Source of the DNA: DATELY01 sp035276085
GTDB taxonomy: Bacteria; Pseudomonadota; Gammaproteobacteria; Steroidobacterales; Steroidobacteraceae
Direction: 5' to 3'
NCBI GenBank assembly: GCA_035276085.1
Contig: DATELY010000104.1
Span: 1 to 18,581 of the forward strand
DNA: 18,581 bases
The notes below the pieces were generated by a model. The model ran no database searches, had not been told where the DNA came from, and saw only the letters and a program-made list of their open reading frames with translations. The translations under genes were made by a program, and so were the position numbers. Positions within the stretch are counted from its first letter, which is position 1, and every line of letters starts with the position of its first letter. Positions 1 to 8,536 of the stretch are shown in pieces.

Positions 1-1869
1 GTACTTCGCCTTGGTGTATCCAACATTGAAGCTCAATGTGTCGTTCGCAGTGGGCTGATAGACCACGTCCAAAGCGCCGCCGCGCGGATCAGCCGATCCG
101 GCATTGCGGGTGAGATAGGCGATGAAGCCTCCGGTCGTATAGTTGACGCTCGTGACCTGCTGATCCCGATATCTCCAGTAGAACGCCTCCAGATTGACTT
201 GCAGCGTGTTGTCTAAAAATCGATTGCGCATGCCTGCATCGAAAGCGGTCAATTTCTCCGGTTTATAAGAAAAATCGGTGGGATCAGGGGAGTAGAAAAA
301 ACCGCCCGCTTTGTAGCCGGTAGACGCAGTAATGTAGGCCATCGATTCCGGCCTCACATCGAACTCCAAGCCCGTCTTCCAGGTCGTGGAGTTGAACTTC
401 CGTTTACCCGCTTGCGGAAACGGTGATCCCGGATCGGGTACGACTGCCAGATCGGTGTAGCTGCCCCGAAATGAAATCGGGTCATGGGTGTAACGAACCC
501 CGCCGATAACACGTAGCCTGTCCGTCAGACTGTAATTCGCTTCGCCGAACACAGCGTAACTCTTCACTTTGGAATGAACATTGGACTCGACGTTGAAAAG
601 CGGGATGAAGTTCGGCTCCGCAAGGGGAGTAGACGTAATGACTTCGTGGCTCTTCTCGTCATAGAAGAAAGAGCCGAGCGTCCATCTGAGTTTCTCAGTT
701 TGATTTCCAAGCCTGGCTTCAATCGATGCCTGTTCAGATCGCTGTGGATGAAAGTCCCCCACGAACCCGATCGTGTTGGTGCGCTGATGCATTTCGAGAC
801 TGCGATAGACCGGTATCAGGGTCAACGTGGCAAAGTCGCCAAGCTCGATATTCGCTTCCGCCGTCAGGTCCCATTGATCCAGATCCACTTTGGAATCGGT
901 CAGAAACGGTCTTTGAAACCCAAAGGTCCATTCGGCGATGGCCGCGTTGTTTAGCGGATGTCCGGCGGCATCCCAGCGATCGGTGCCCGGCTGACGGGGA
1001 GCCAACGTCGCCCCCGCTCCATTGCCGCCGGTGTGTGCATACGATCCTGCAACTCTCAAGTTGACGGATTCGGTTGGCTGCCAGAGCGCCTGAACACGTC
1101 CGGCCTGCGTGACCGCGTCGTCAGTCCCATCGGAAAGGTACCCATCTCTGTCGACAACGTTGAAAGCTCCCCTGATGGCCAGAGTGCTGCTTACTGGAAC
1201 GTTGACTGCTGCGGTCAGCCGTTTCGAGTCATAGTTGCCGTATTCCGCTGTCAGATACCCTTCAAACTCCTGGGTGGGCCGTTTGGTGATGATGTTCACT
1301 GCCCCGCCGGTTGCGTTGCGCCCATAGAGTGTTCCTTGAGGGCCTTTCAGAATCTCTACTCGCTCGAGATCGTAGAAGTTCTGGCTGATGCCGTTGACCT
1401 GGCCTACCACGGCCCCGTCAACCGAATAGGAGACGGCGGTCTGTTGCAAAGCGCTATTCGTGAAATCTCCGACACCCCGAATGTTGGTCTGAACGTACGC
1501 CCCGTTCTGAGAGATCGTGATCGAGGGCGCTGCGGACGTGAGATCCCTGACCTCGGTTATCCCGCGGCGAGATAGTTCCTTATCGCTCATCACTTCGATC
1601 GACAGCGACGATTTCTGGATAGGCTCAATGCGTCTCTGGGCAGTGACCACAATCTCCTCAATTCCACCGCCATGCGTTCTGGACGCCGATGCTGTCTCGG
1701 CGGGGGCTGGTGACTGTTGAGCAGCTGCCGGTTCGATCGATGCTGCAACGCTGATCAGCGATGCCAGGCCCAGAAGTTTGATGATCCGCGCAGTTGAGAC
1801 TACGTGCTGGGACCATGGGACATCACTGCTGCTGACACCAGCGAGAGAAAGCAGGTTGTTTCTGTTCAT
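1..1869 (-). CDS. TonB-dependent outer-membrane receptor, C-terminus cut by window edge
   Basis: Ligand-gated outer-membrane channel energised by TonB, expected to import a scarce or bulky substrate. The frame runs open from ATG at 1869 to the left edge, giving 623 residues; full-length relatives are usually 700-850, so the last barrel strands are missing. Residues 1-50 form an unusually long signal peptide: a polar stretch of about 28 residues, a hydrophobic core (LLGLASLISVAA) and a likely cut after AAA50. A TonB-box-like IEEIVVTAQRR lies near 70-80. The plug follows, with NIRGVGD near 129-135 and LKGPQGTLYGRNATGGAVNI, the hallmark of this family. Start choice: a GGGGGA ribosome site lies 6 bases upstream. 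It lies downstream of CoA ligase 1 on the same strand but has its own 283-bp leader carrying the shared motif. The substrate is probably that of the neighbouring catabolic genes (inference); an iron-siderophore role is less likely because no iron genes are visible. Confidence 0.93.
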   Translation of the reverse strand, partial: MNRNNLLSLAGVSSSDVPWSQHVVSTARIIKLLGLASLISVAASIEPAAAQQSPAPAETASASRTHGGGIEEIVVTAQRRIEPIQKSSLSIEVMSDKELSRRGITEVRDLTSAAPSITISQNGAYVQTNIRGVGDFTNSALQQTAVSYSVDGAVVGQVNGISQNFYDLERVEILKGPQGTLYGRNATGGAVNIITKRPTQEFEGYLTAEYGNYDSKRLTAAVNVPVSSTLAIRGAFNVVDRDGYLSDGTDDAVTQAGRVQALWQPTESVNLRVAGSYAHTGGNGAGATLAPRQPGTDRWDAAGHPLNNAAIAEWTFGFQRPFLTDSKVDLDQWDLTAEANIELGDFATLTLIPVYRSLEMHQRTNTIGFVGDFHPQRSEQASIEARLGNQTEKLRWTLGSFFYDEKSHEVITSTPLAEPNFIPLFNVESNVHSKVKSYAVFGEANYSLTDRLRVIGGVRYTHDPISFRGSYTDLAVVPDPGSPFPQAGKRKFNSTTWKTGLEFDVRPESMAYITASTGYKAGGFFYSPDPTDFSYKPEKLTAFDAGMRNRFLDNTLQVNLEAFYWRYRDQQVTSVNYTTGGFIAYLTRNAGSADPRGGALDVVYQPTANDTLSFNVGYTKAKY

Positions 1870-2152
1870 CGCTATCCCCCATTCATTTCGTTTGTCTTCG
1901 CCGTTGATTTTGGCGCATTGGCGCGAACAGGCTGGCATCGCTTCGCTGGTTCGGTGGTATCCGACTTGCGCGCATGAGGCATAGGGTCGAAGGATGGATG
2001 CGGAAGCGCATCCTCCATTTGTAGTAGTGGCGAACCCAACCTGACGGTTGCCGGGTTGTTGCGTTTTGTTTGTCAGATCGATTTCCATCGACTTCTCATC
2101 GACCCGGGCACAGAACATGTCACTGCTTTCAATGGTGCGGCACACGCAGCGC
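1870..2152. other. Intergenic leader of the TonB receptor
   Basis: This 283-bp gap between the stop of CoA ligase 1 and the receptor start has no credible gene. It holds one copy of the shared 26-bp motif (2006-2032) and a 13-bp word, CGCTTCGCTGGTT (1939-1951), that recurs at 3919-3931 upstream of CoA ligase 1. Its size and content suggest the receptor has its own promoter rather than depending only on read-through from the ligase. I see no convincing Rho-independent terminator behind the ligase. Confidence 0.6.
2006..2032 (-). promoter_or_regulatory. Shared regulatory motif, copy A (upstream of TonB receptor)
   Basis: On the plus strand it reads GCGCATCCTCCATTTG followed by TAGTAGTGG. It matches copy C (7186-7211) at about 21 of 26 positions and copy B (3982-4008, opposite strand) at about 21 of 26. 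Read toward the receptor, the core is CTAC-N7-GGAG, an imperfect dyad. It lies about 137 bp before the receptor ATG. The repeat is seen directly; its role as an operator or activator site is inferred. Confidence 0.55.
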
Positions 2153-3775
2153 CTAATCCGCCGCCTGCACGCTGACCTCACTCTGACTCAGCAGCATGCG
2201 CGACAATTCTCTCTTGAGGATCTTCCCCGCCGCATTACGCGGTAAGGGGCCCTCAATGAACGTGATGAAGTCCGGAATCTTGTAGTCACTCAGCCGCTCC
2301 ATACAGAAGCGCTGCAGTTCGATCGCATCCACGGGATGGCCTGCGAGGCAGACAACCGCGTGACTTTTCTCCCCAAGAACGGGGTCGGGCATTGGTACTA
2401 CAGCTGCCTCGGCGACATTTGGATGCTGCATGAGAACGCTCTCGACTTCTGCGGAATACACCTTGTATCCGCCGCGATTGATGAGATCCCTCTTCCTGTC
2501 GAGCAAACGTAAGTAGCCGTCGTCCGTCAGGAGGCCAACATCTCCTGACTTCCAGAATCCCGCCATGAACGCTTCCTTGGTAGCACCCTCGTCGCGCCAG
2601 TATCCGCAGACAACATGCCCACCGCGAATCCAGACCTCGCCACTCTGCCCGGTCGGAGCTTCGCGGATGTCCTCGTTCATGATCATTATCTCTGCGGTTG
2701 GGACCGGAAGACCGACACTTTCGGAACGCAGCAACCCCTCGCCGAGCGGCATCAGCGTCGATGGCGATGTCGTCTCGGTCGCGCCATAGGCGTTCACGAG
2801 CTCGAGCCACGGCAACTTCCTGGCGAGCTGAGCGATCGTTGATGGCGGCATCGGAGCACCCCCGTATCCGCCGACTCGCCAGCGACTGAGGTCGTACTGG
2901 CCAAAGTTCGCCTGCAACAGGCACAAGTTGTACATGGCGGGTACGAGGAGCGTGTAGGTCATTCCTTCTGCGGCAGCCAATTCAAGGAAGCGCGCCGCCT
3001 TGAACTCTTTCATGAAGAGGGTGGTCCCGCGGGCACGCACCATCGAAAGCATGATGGCAACGAGGCCGGTGACATGGCTCACGGGTGCCGCCATCAGCGC
3101 TCTATCGTTCTCGGTCAGCTCCCAACAGAGCTGATAGTTCATCACCGAGGTAACGATCGACAGATTTGTCAGCATCGCTCCCTTTGGCTTTCCCGTGGTT
3201 CCGGATGTGTACAGAATGGTGGCAATCGCATCCTCTGCGACCGGCTTTGAGTTCGGGGCGGATGCGGTTGCCAACGCTGCGAATGGCTCGGAGCCCGTCA
3301 CCGGCGTCCCGACACAAATCCTGTGTTGAACCGTCGGAGTCGCACAGGGCTGAGGCAGGCGGTCCGCCAGCCGCGACTCGTGAATGAGCAGCTTTATCCC
3401 GGCGTGTCCAATGAGATACTCGAGCCCTGCCTGTTGTTCGCGAGTATTCAGGGGTACCGCAATCGCACCGGCGCGAAGTATTCCGAAGAAGGCTTCCTCG
3501 AACTCTCCGCAATTGTCCAATAGCAGCGCCACGCGATCGCCTTGCTGCACCCCGCGAGCGACAAGTCCACCTGCTATCGAGTCGGCAATGGCGTTCAACT
3601 CCGCGAATGTCCGTCGCCGTTCACCATCGATGAACGCTATGGAATCGGGACATTCAGCTGCCGCACTCGCAAGCATCTCGTCCACCGTGGAAGGGCGCTC
3701 GGCATAACACAGTACAATCCTGTCGCCGTAGTGACCTTCCCAGCGGACCGCGGGCGCATTTCGCCACATGACCAT
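2153..3775 (-). CDS. ANL-family acyl/aryl-CoA ligase 1
   Basis: Adenylates a carboxylic acid with ATP and then transfers it to CoA; cytoplasmic. It has 540 residues, the usual length for the family. Motifs are intact: P-loop YTSGTTGKPKG (189-199), PVSH with His234 (A4 region), YGATETTSP (330-338), SGD (410-412), DRKRDLINRGGYKV (427-439) and PLPRNAAGK with the catalytic Lys518. The substrate cannot be read from sequence; medium-chain, cyclic or aromatic acids are all possible. The start ATG at 3775 has AGGA five bases upstream; a second in-frame ATG follows at 3769. It is clearly a paralog of the ligase at 5424-7055, with long identical blocks such as YDLSRWRVG. It runs in the same direction as the TonB receptor downstream and diverges from the MFS permease, sharing a 295-bp control region with it. 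Confidence 0.93.
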   Translation of the reverse strand: MVMWRNAPAVRWEGHYGDRIVLCYAERPSTVDEMLASAAAECPDSIAFIDGERRRTFAELNAIADSIAGGLVARGVQQGDRVALLLDNCGEFEEAFFGILRAGAIAVPLNTREQQAGLEYLIGHAGIKLLIHESRLADRLPQPCATPTVQHRICVGTPVTGSEPFAALATASAPNSKPVAEDAIATILYTSGTTGKPKGAMLTNLSIVTSVMNYQLCWELTENDRALMAAPVSHVTGLVAIMLSMVRARGTTLFMKEFKAARFLELAAAEGMTYTLLVPAMYNLCLLQANFGQYDLSRWRVGGYGGAPMPPSTIAQLARKLPWLELVNAYGATETTSPSTLMPLGEGLLRSESVGLPVPTAEIMIMNEDIREAPTGQSGEVWIRGGHVVCGYWRDEGATKEAFMAGFWKSGDVGLLTDDGYLRLLDRKRDLINRGGYKVYSAEVESVLMQHPNVAEAAVVPMPDPVLGEKSHAVVCLAGHPVDAIELQRFCMERLSDYKIPDFITFIEGPLPRNAAGKILKRELSRMLLSQSEVSVQAAD

Positions 3776-4070
3776 TTACTTCCTGCTGTTTCGCTTTCAG
3801 GCCTGGCCAATATCGGTGGCCTTCAAACCTAGCTTATGGCGCGGTCGTGCAACCTGAACCATCTATTTGGACTAGAACGAACAGCATCGAAGCGACGGCA
3901 ACCGAAGAAATTCGGCTACGCTTCGCTGGTTGAGGGATCGATTGAGTTGTAAATAGCCGTCTTCGGCATCGCGGATCGTCCGCTCCTTCAAATGGAGGAT
4001 GTGCTATTAGCGGGTTTTCACGAGCCTGTATCGAGGGAGTCCTCGCCTCAGGTGAGCACTTAGGTCGTAT
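3776..4070. other. Divergent control region between CoA ligase 1 and the MFS permease
   Basis: This 295-bp spacer holds no supportable gene. It contains copy B of the shared motif (3982-4008), the 13-bp word CGCTTCGCTGGTT (3919-3931) and a small hairpin, CGAGG-GAGT-CCTCG (4032-4045), in the permease leader. On the minus strand the order motif, about 50 bp, 13-bp word, gene resembles the order ahead of the TonB receptor, so the site may serve the ligase as well as the permease. Confidence 0.5.
3982..4008 (+). promoter_or_regulatory. Shared regulatory motif, copy B (CoA ligase 1 / MFS divergent region)
   Basis: On the plus strand it reads CTCCTTCAAATGGAGG and continues ATGTGC. Its reverse complement aligns with copies A and C, sharing the block ATCCTCCATTTG exactly with copy A. 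Here the core is a clean dyad, CTCC-N7-GGAG. It lies about 63 bp before the permease start and about 207 bp before the ligase start. An operator role is inferred from the three-site recurrence. Confidence 0.55.
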
Positions 4071-5387
4071 GTGGGAGCGAATGTCCTGAACAGCCGCGAC
4101 GATTCCGTTTTCATTCCTGCGCCTCTGCCGCTCAGGCGAGGCATTACTTCGCTTCACGCGCTCGTTGCACTGTGCTTCCTCGCTGTGGTGGTCGGATATA
4201 CGGACCGAGTGAACCTGGCCGTAGCCTCGGTGGCGATGCGCGAGCAGTTGCACTGGTCGCAAACCACGAAAGGAATCGTGCTCTCATCTTTCTTTGTCGG
4301 TTACATCAGCCTGATGGCTGTCTCAGGCTGGCTGGCAACCCGGTTCGGCGGCGTTCGAGTCTTGGGCTTCGCCGTCTTGGCATGGTCCCTATTTACCTTG
4401 GCGACACCGCCGGCCGCCATGACCTCTTTGGCCATGTTGATAGCCGTACGCATCGGCATGGGCCTGGGTGAAGCGGCGATGTTTCCGGCCTGCTACGAGC
4501 TCATAGGACGTTGGCTTCCGCAGGCCGAACGAACTCGCGCGGTGACCAGGATTCTCAGCGGAATTCCAGTCGGCACTGTCGCGGGTCTTGCCGTGTCTGG
4601 ATGGCTGGTGACGCATTGGGGCTGGGAATGGACGTTCTACATCTTCGGCGTCATCGGTATCCTTTGGTGCCTTGGGTGGTGGCGGTGGTGGAACGGCACA
4701 CTGCGTTCCTCCGAAATCACCGGGGATGCGATTACCGGTGGATCCGCCTCTACCCAGGATCGGGTTCAGTCGATCCCGTGGCGCAGGCTCTTCCGTGAAC
4801 CCGCAATTTGGGCCCTGTTCGTGGGCCATTTCAGCTCGAACTGGCTGCTGTACTTCCTGCTCTCGTGGCTTCCCAGCTACTTCAAGGATGGCCTCGGACT
4901 GACGATCACCGACGCCGGACTTTTTTCCGCCGGACCCTGGGTTGCAATGGCAATCGCAACAACCATCGCCGGTGCGATTGCGGACTCAATGGCGCAACGG
5001 GGCATCAGCATGACGCTGATCCGCAAGACCATGCAGACGGTAGGTCTGTTAGTGCCGGCAGCGTGTCTTTTTCTGTTGCAGGATGTCGCGTCAGCGCCGA
5101 CTGCATTGGTGTTGATCTGCCTCTCCGCTGCCGCGCTCGGATGCTCCTGGGCAGGCTATGCGGCAAATGCAATCGACCTTGCCCCCCGCCATGCCGGGCT
5201 CATCATGGGCGTGAGCAATACTTTCGCCACGGTTCCGGGAATCGTAGGCGTCTCCCTCAGTGGCTGGCTGTTCGATGTCACCGGCACGTTTTCGGCAGCT
5301 TTCCTGCTGACGGCCGCGATCAGCGCGATCGGAGCGATCGTCTATCTGATCTTTGCCTCAGCGAAACCGATCCTCGAGCAGTCGTAG
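4071..5387 (+). CDS. MFS transporter, anion:cation symporter (ACS) type
   Basis: Inner-membrane secondary permease, probably proton-coupled uptake of an organic anion, the usual role of the ACS group (hexuronate, phthalate and hydroxybenzoate carriers). It has 438 residues with about 12 hydrophobic segments. The first begins near residue 28 with HALVALCFLAVVVGYTDRVNL, the typical ACS TM1 with an Asp-Arg pair after a Tyr. GWLATRFGGVRVL near 85-97 is the conserved loop 2-3 motif, and RIGMGLGEAAMFPA near 127-140 matches TM4. The start is a GTG at 4071 with only a weak AGG upstream; no in-frame ATG exists between it and the preceding TGA at 4053, so this start is tentative. It converges with CoA ligase 2, with 36 bp between their stops. 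Lying between two CoA ligases, it most likely feeds them their acid substrate (inference). Confidence 0.9.
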   Translation: MGANVLNSRDDSVFIPAPLPLRRGITSLHALVALCFLAVVVGYTDRVNLAVASVAMREQLHWSQTTKGIVLSSFFVGYISLMAVSGWLATRFGGVRVLGFAVLAWSLFTLATPPAAMTSLAMLIAVRIGMGLGEAAMFPACYELIGRWLPQAERTRAVTRILSGIPVGTVAGLAVSGWLVTHWGWEWTFYIFGVIGILWCLGWWRWWNGTLRSSEITGDAITGGSASTQDRVQSIPWRRLFREPAIWALFVGHFSSNWLLYFLLSWLPSYFKDGLGLTITDAGLFSAGPWVAMAIATTIAGAIADSMAQRGISMTLIRKTMQTVGLLVPAACLFLLQDVASAPTALVLICLSAAALGCSWAGYAANAIDLAPRHAGLIMGVSNTFATVPGIVGVSLSGWLFDVTGTFSAAFLLTAAISAIGAIVYLIFASAKPILEQS

Positions 5388-5423
5388 CGGATGTGTCGTA
5401 GCGCTGCTCCGCAGGGGCCGGCT

Positions 5424-7055
5424 TCAGCGGGCCTCACCGGATTGTGCGAGCGACCGGACCCAGTCGCCGAGCCCGCGCTTGAGTATCTTGCCATTGTTGC
5501 TGCGGGGCAGCGGCTGATGAACGAAGGTCACGAAATCCGGCACTTTGTAGTCGCTCAAGCGGTCGGCACAAAAGCTCTTCAGCTCAACCGCACTGACAGA
5601 TCGCCCGCCGACTTGGACTACGGCATGCGTCTTCTCACCCAATACAGGGTCCGATGCCGGAATCACAGCCGCTTCAATGACGGCCGTGTGCTGCATGAGG
5701 ACCTGCTCGAGTTCCGTTGAATGGACCTTGTACCCGCCGCGATTGATCAGATCTTTGGATCGATCGAGTATCTTGAGGTAGCCGTCAGCCGTGAATGTGC
5801 CGATGTCTCCCGAGCGCCAATAACCACCGACGAATGCAGAGCGCGTAGCCTCCGCATCTTTCCAGTAGCCCACGGCAACATTGGCACCTGCGATCCAAAC
5901 CTCGCCGCTTTTGCCGTTGGTCACTTCGATGCCACGCTCATCGACGACGATGATCTCTGCCGAGGGAACGGGACGACCCACGGTATCGGGACGCAGCCGG
6001 CCAGTGCCCAATGGACTCAGCGTCGCGGGAGAGGTCGTTTCCGTTGAACCGTAAACATTGAGGAGCTGCACATGCGGAAGTGCTGTCGCCAACCTCTCAA
6101 TGGTTCGCACCGGCATCAATGCCCCGCCATACGCACCGACACGCCAGCGGCTCAAGTCGTAGTCCGAAAAATTCCCCTGTAGCAGGCACAGGTGGTACAT
6201 GGTCGGCACCAGAAGGGCATACGTCATCCGCTCGGTCGCGGCGAGCTCCAGAAAGCGTGTTGCCTTGAATTCCCGCATCATGATGGTCGCCCCGCACGCG
6301 CGTACCATCGTGAGGATATTCGCCACCAACCCGGTGACGTTATTTGCCGGCCCAGTCATGATGGAGCGATCGCGACCGTCCAAACCCCAGCACGACTCGT
6401 AGTTCATCGCCGAAGTGACCAGCGACAAATGGGTCAGCATCGCGCCTTTCGGTCGCCCCGTCGTGCCAGACGTATAGACGATCACCGCCGTCTCATCCTC
6501 CGACAAGGGGGCGACGGGCTTACCGTTGAGCGCATAGAGGCTATCGAGCGGCTCAGAGCCCGCACACGACCCGCCTACCGCGAAGCGATGGATGAGCGAA
6601 GGCACCTCGTCGATCGACGGCAGTCGATCGCGCAAGTCCGCTTCGTGTATCAGCACTGTCGCTTCAGCATGCTGCAGGACGGATCGAAGCTCGAAGCGTT
6701 GTTCCCGAACATTCAGAGGAACGGCGACCGCGCCCATGCGGATGATGCCGAAGAGACATTCCACGAATTCGATTCGATTGGCCAATAGAAGGGCTACACG
6801 CTCCCCCGGCCTGACACCGCGCGCCAGCAGGCCCAGAGCGATCGCGTCCGCGGCTGCATCGAGCTCCACGTAGTTGCAACGGCGCGGTCCGTCGACGACA
6901 GCCTCGCTGGTGGGAGCATCCGCCGCCGCTTGGCGCAAGAGTTCATCCACCGACCGCGGTCGATTGTCATAGCAGCGCACGACCCTCTCCTGGTAGTGCA
7001 ATTCCATCCGCATGCGCGGGCATGACGGCCAGAGAGGGCTTGGGTTGTCCAGCAT
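5424..7055 (-). CDS. ANL-family acyl/aryl-CoA ligase 2 (paralog of ligase 1)
   Basis: Predicted ATP-dependent CoA ligase of 543 residues. Motifs: YTSGTTGRPKG (194-204), YGSTETTSP (335-343), RSGDIG (414-419), DRSKDLINRGGYKV (431-444) and PLPRSNNGK with catalytic Lys523. It aligns end to end with ligase 1. One notable difference is in the A4 region: ligase 1 has PVSHVTG and this enzyme has PANNVTG, replacing a His that lines the acyl pocket in many ANL ligases by Asn239. The two copies may therefore prefer different acids. A TTG at 7061 opens the frame, but the ATG at 7055 is the better start; neither has a clear ribosome site, and a later ATG at residues 15-17 is possible. It diverges from the LuxR regulator and carries copy C of the shared motif upstream. 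Confidence 0.92.
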   Translation of the reverse strand: MLDNPSPLWPSCPRMRMELHYQERVVRCYDNRPRSVDELLRQAAADAPTSEAVVDGPRRCNYVELDAAADAIALGLLARGVRPGERVALLLANRIEFVECLFGIIRMGAVAVPLNVREQRFELRSVLQHAEATVLIHEADLRDRLPSIDEVPSLIHRFAVGGSCAGSEPLDSLYALNGKPVAPLSEDETAVIVYTSGTTGRPKGAMLTHLSLVTSAMNYESCWGLDGRDRSIMTGPANNVTGLVANILTMVRACGATIMMREFKATRFLELAATERMTYALLVPTMYHLCLLQGNFSDYDLSRWRVGAYGGALMPVRTIERLATALPHVQLLNVYGSTETTSPATLSPLGTGRLRPDTVGRPVPSAEIIVVDERGIEVTNGKSGEVWIAGANVAVGYWKDAEATRSAFVGGYWRSGDIGTFTADGYLKILDRSKDLINRGGYKVHSTELEQVLMQHTAVIEAAVIPASDPVLGEKTHAVVQVGGRSVSAVELKSFCADRLSDYKVPDFVTFVHQPLPRSNNGKILKRGLGDWVRSLAQSGEAR

Positions 7056-7285
7056 ATGCAACCGGTGCTTGAAAGCTAAATGCCGTCCGACGAGCTTACG
7101 ACCCGCGACAGCGATCGTCGCGCTTTATTTGGCCGAGCGGGGCGAGCTGCGCAACACGTCCTCGTGATACCACATTTGACGATGGGCGCCTCCCCCAGAT
7201 GTAGTAGTAGCATAAGGTTCGATGTGGGAAATAATGCGTTCCAGCCAGCTTTCGCTTAGATGGGCGGACGGGTGTCTTATATCGA
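7056..7285. other. Divergent control region between CoA ligase 2 and the LuxR regulator
   Basis: This spacer of about 230 bp contains copy C of the shared motif and no credible gene. The sequence 5' to the ligase ATG lacks a strong ribosome site. The regulator also lacks a strong one, which would fit low-level expression. A divergent regulator-target arrangement like this is common for local activators. Confidence 0.5.
7186..7212 (-). promoter_or_regulatory. Shared regulatory motif, copy C (upstream of CoA ligase 2 and LuxR gene)
   Basis: On the plus strand it reads GCGCCTCCCCCAGATG followed by TAGTAGTAG. It matches copy A at about 21 of 26 positions, including the GATGTAGTAGTAG-like tail. 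Read toward CoA ligase 2 it is CTAC-N7-GGGG. It lies about 130 bp before the ligase ATG and about 75 bp before the regulator ATG. Orientation relative to the downstream gene is the same as for copies A (receptor) and B (permease). Confidence 0.55.
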
Positions 7286-8425
7286 ATGACCATCGAGATC
7301 GCCGAATTCAGCCAGCTGGTGCACAAGATCTATTCTGGTGCTGTCCCTCCCAACTCGTGGGATGTCTTCCTTACCGCACTGGCGAATCTGCTACGTTCCA
7401 AGGCGGCAGTATTACTGGTTCAGCTGCCATCTGCTTCGCATCCGGGTCTCATCAACATGTATAACGCGGACCCCGATCGGGGCGAGCGTCAGTCGGCGCA
7501 GTACATCGCACTGGATCCGTTCGCGAATCTACCGAACGCCAAAGTAGTTACATTGCACGAATACCTTGCTCCAGAGGAAGTTGAGAGCAGCGAGTTCATG
7601 CGGCAGTGTCTCGTTCCGGCAGATCTCATCTATGCAATGGGTGTCGATTTGCGGGATGAGGGACGTTACGTGGCCCGTCTGCGATTGGCCCGCTCGCGCG
7701 CGATGGGTAACTACAGCGCCGAGGAGAAGTCTCTGATCTTGCAGCTCCTTCCACACCTGAGAGCTGCACTCAACATATTTACGGAGCTGGATCGCAGTCA
7801 TCTCGAGCGCTCGCATTACGCCAATGCCATGGATCGACTGGAGATGGCGACGATCATTCTCGATGAGACGGGGCGTGTACTGCACACCAGTCCGCTTGCC
7901 GATGCGCTTCTCAATGAGCGCGATGGAATCTTCATGATGCAAGACTATCTGGCACTGTCGAATCACGAAGCGTCGAAGCAGTTCAAGGAAATGGTAAGGC
8001 GTTCGCTCGAGGCACGCCGCGAAAATCGGCCGATGGTCGCCGAAGTCATGCGCATCAATCGAAGTGGAAGCCGTCCGGACGTGACCATTGTCGTACGGCC
8101 GTCATCGGCAAGGCCCAACAGAAGCGGCCCTTTTTTAATGTCTTCGGTCGCAGTATTCCTGAGCGTCGAGACGACCAATGACTTTGCGCGCGAGGATCTC
8201 CCTTCCGGGACGATCCAGAAACTCTTTGGGTTGACGCCGAGGGAGGCCACGCTCGCATTGCGACTCGCGGGCGGCAAGACGCTGCAGGAAGCAGCTGAAG
8301 AACTGGGAATCAGTCAAAGCACCGCACGGGCTCATTTGCGCTCCATCTTCTCCAAGACGGGGCTGGATCGTCAGACGAAATTAGTTCGCGCCATTCTCAA
8401 AAGCGTGGCCATGCTGGGGCATTAG
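7286..8425 (+). CDS. LuxR-family transcriptional regulator
   Basis: DNA-binding regulator of 379 residues. The C-terminal LuxR/FixJ-type helix-turn-helix spans about 313-375: LTPREATLALRLAGGKT, then LQEAAEELGISQSTARAHL with the recognition helix near 343-355, then TGLDRQTKLVRAIL. The N-terminal 300 residues lack a phosphoacceptor receiver domain and have no autoinducer-domain signature I recognise. A PAS-like stretch (MATIILDETGRVLHTSPLA) near 186-204 suggests small-molecule sensing. The ATG at 7286 has no good ribosome site. The gene is divergent from CoA ligase 2 and is the best candidate to act at the three-copy motif (inference). It ends 62 bp before a strong hairpin that separates it from the convergent SDR gene. 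Confidence 0.88.
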   Translation: MTIEIAEFSQLVHKIYSGAVPPNSWDVFLTALANLLRSKAAVLLVQLPSASHPGLINMYNADPDRGERQSAQYIALDPFANLPNAKVVTLHEYLAPEEVESSEFMRQCLVPADLIYAMGVDLRDEGRYVARLRLARSRAMGNYSAEEKSLILQLLPHLRAALNIFTELDRSHLERSHYANAMDRLEMATIILDETGRVLHTSPLADALLNERDGIFMMQDYLALSNHEASKQFKEMVRRSLEARRENRPMVAEVMRINRSGSRPDVTIVVRPSSARPNRSGPFLMSSVAVFLSVETTNDFAREDLPSGTIQKLFGLTPREATLALRLAGGKTLQEAAEELGISQSTARAHLRSIFSKTGLDRQTKLVRAILKSVAMLGH

Positions 8426-8487
8426 CATGCGCTCTCAGCGCTTGATTGCGGGAGCGCGCGACAGTCGCACCTTTCGCAAGCGACGTT

Positions 8488-8513
8488 GAAAAAGTGCAGG
8501 ACAGCACTTTTTC
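8488..8513. terminator. Bidirectional Rho-independent terminator
   Basis: Perfect inverted repeat: GAAAAAGTGC, a 6-base loop AGGACA, and GCACTTTTTC. The arms end in an A-run and a T-run, so either strand gives a hairpin followed by U residues. It sits between the convergent LuxR (stop 8425) and SDR (stop 8537) genes and can end both transcripts. Confidence 0.85.
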
Positions 8514-8536
8514 GGCACCGCAATGAACGACCTGAT

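Noticed and set aside
958..1575. Open frame of 205 codons on the plus strand
   Set aside because: It is antisense to the TonB receptor plug and barrel, which is strongly supported by family motifs; the antisense translation shows no domain.
5388..5423. GC-rich 36-bp gap between MFS and CoA ligase 2 considered as a terminator
   Set aside because: Only short GGCC-type self-complementarity and no T-run, so not called.
7096..7326. 76-codon minus-strand frame overlapping the LuxR start
   Set aside because: It overlaps the divergent control region and the regulator N-terminus and shows no domain.
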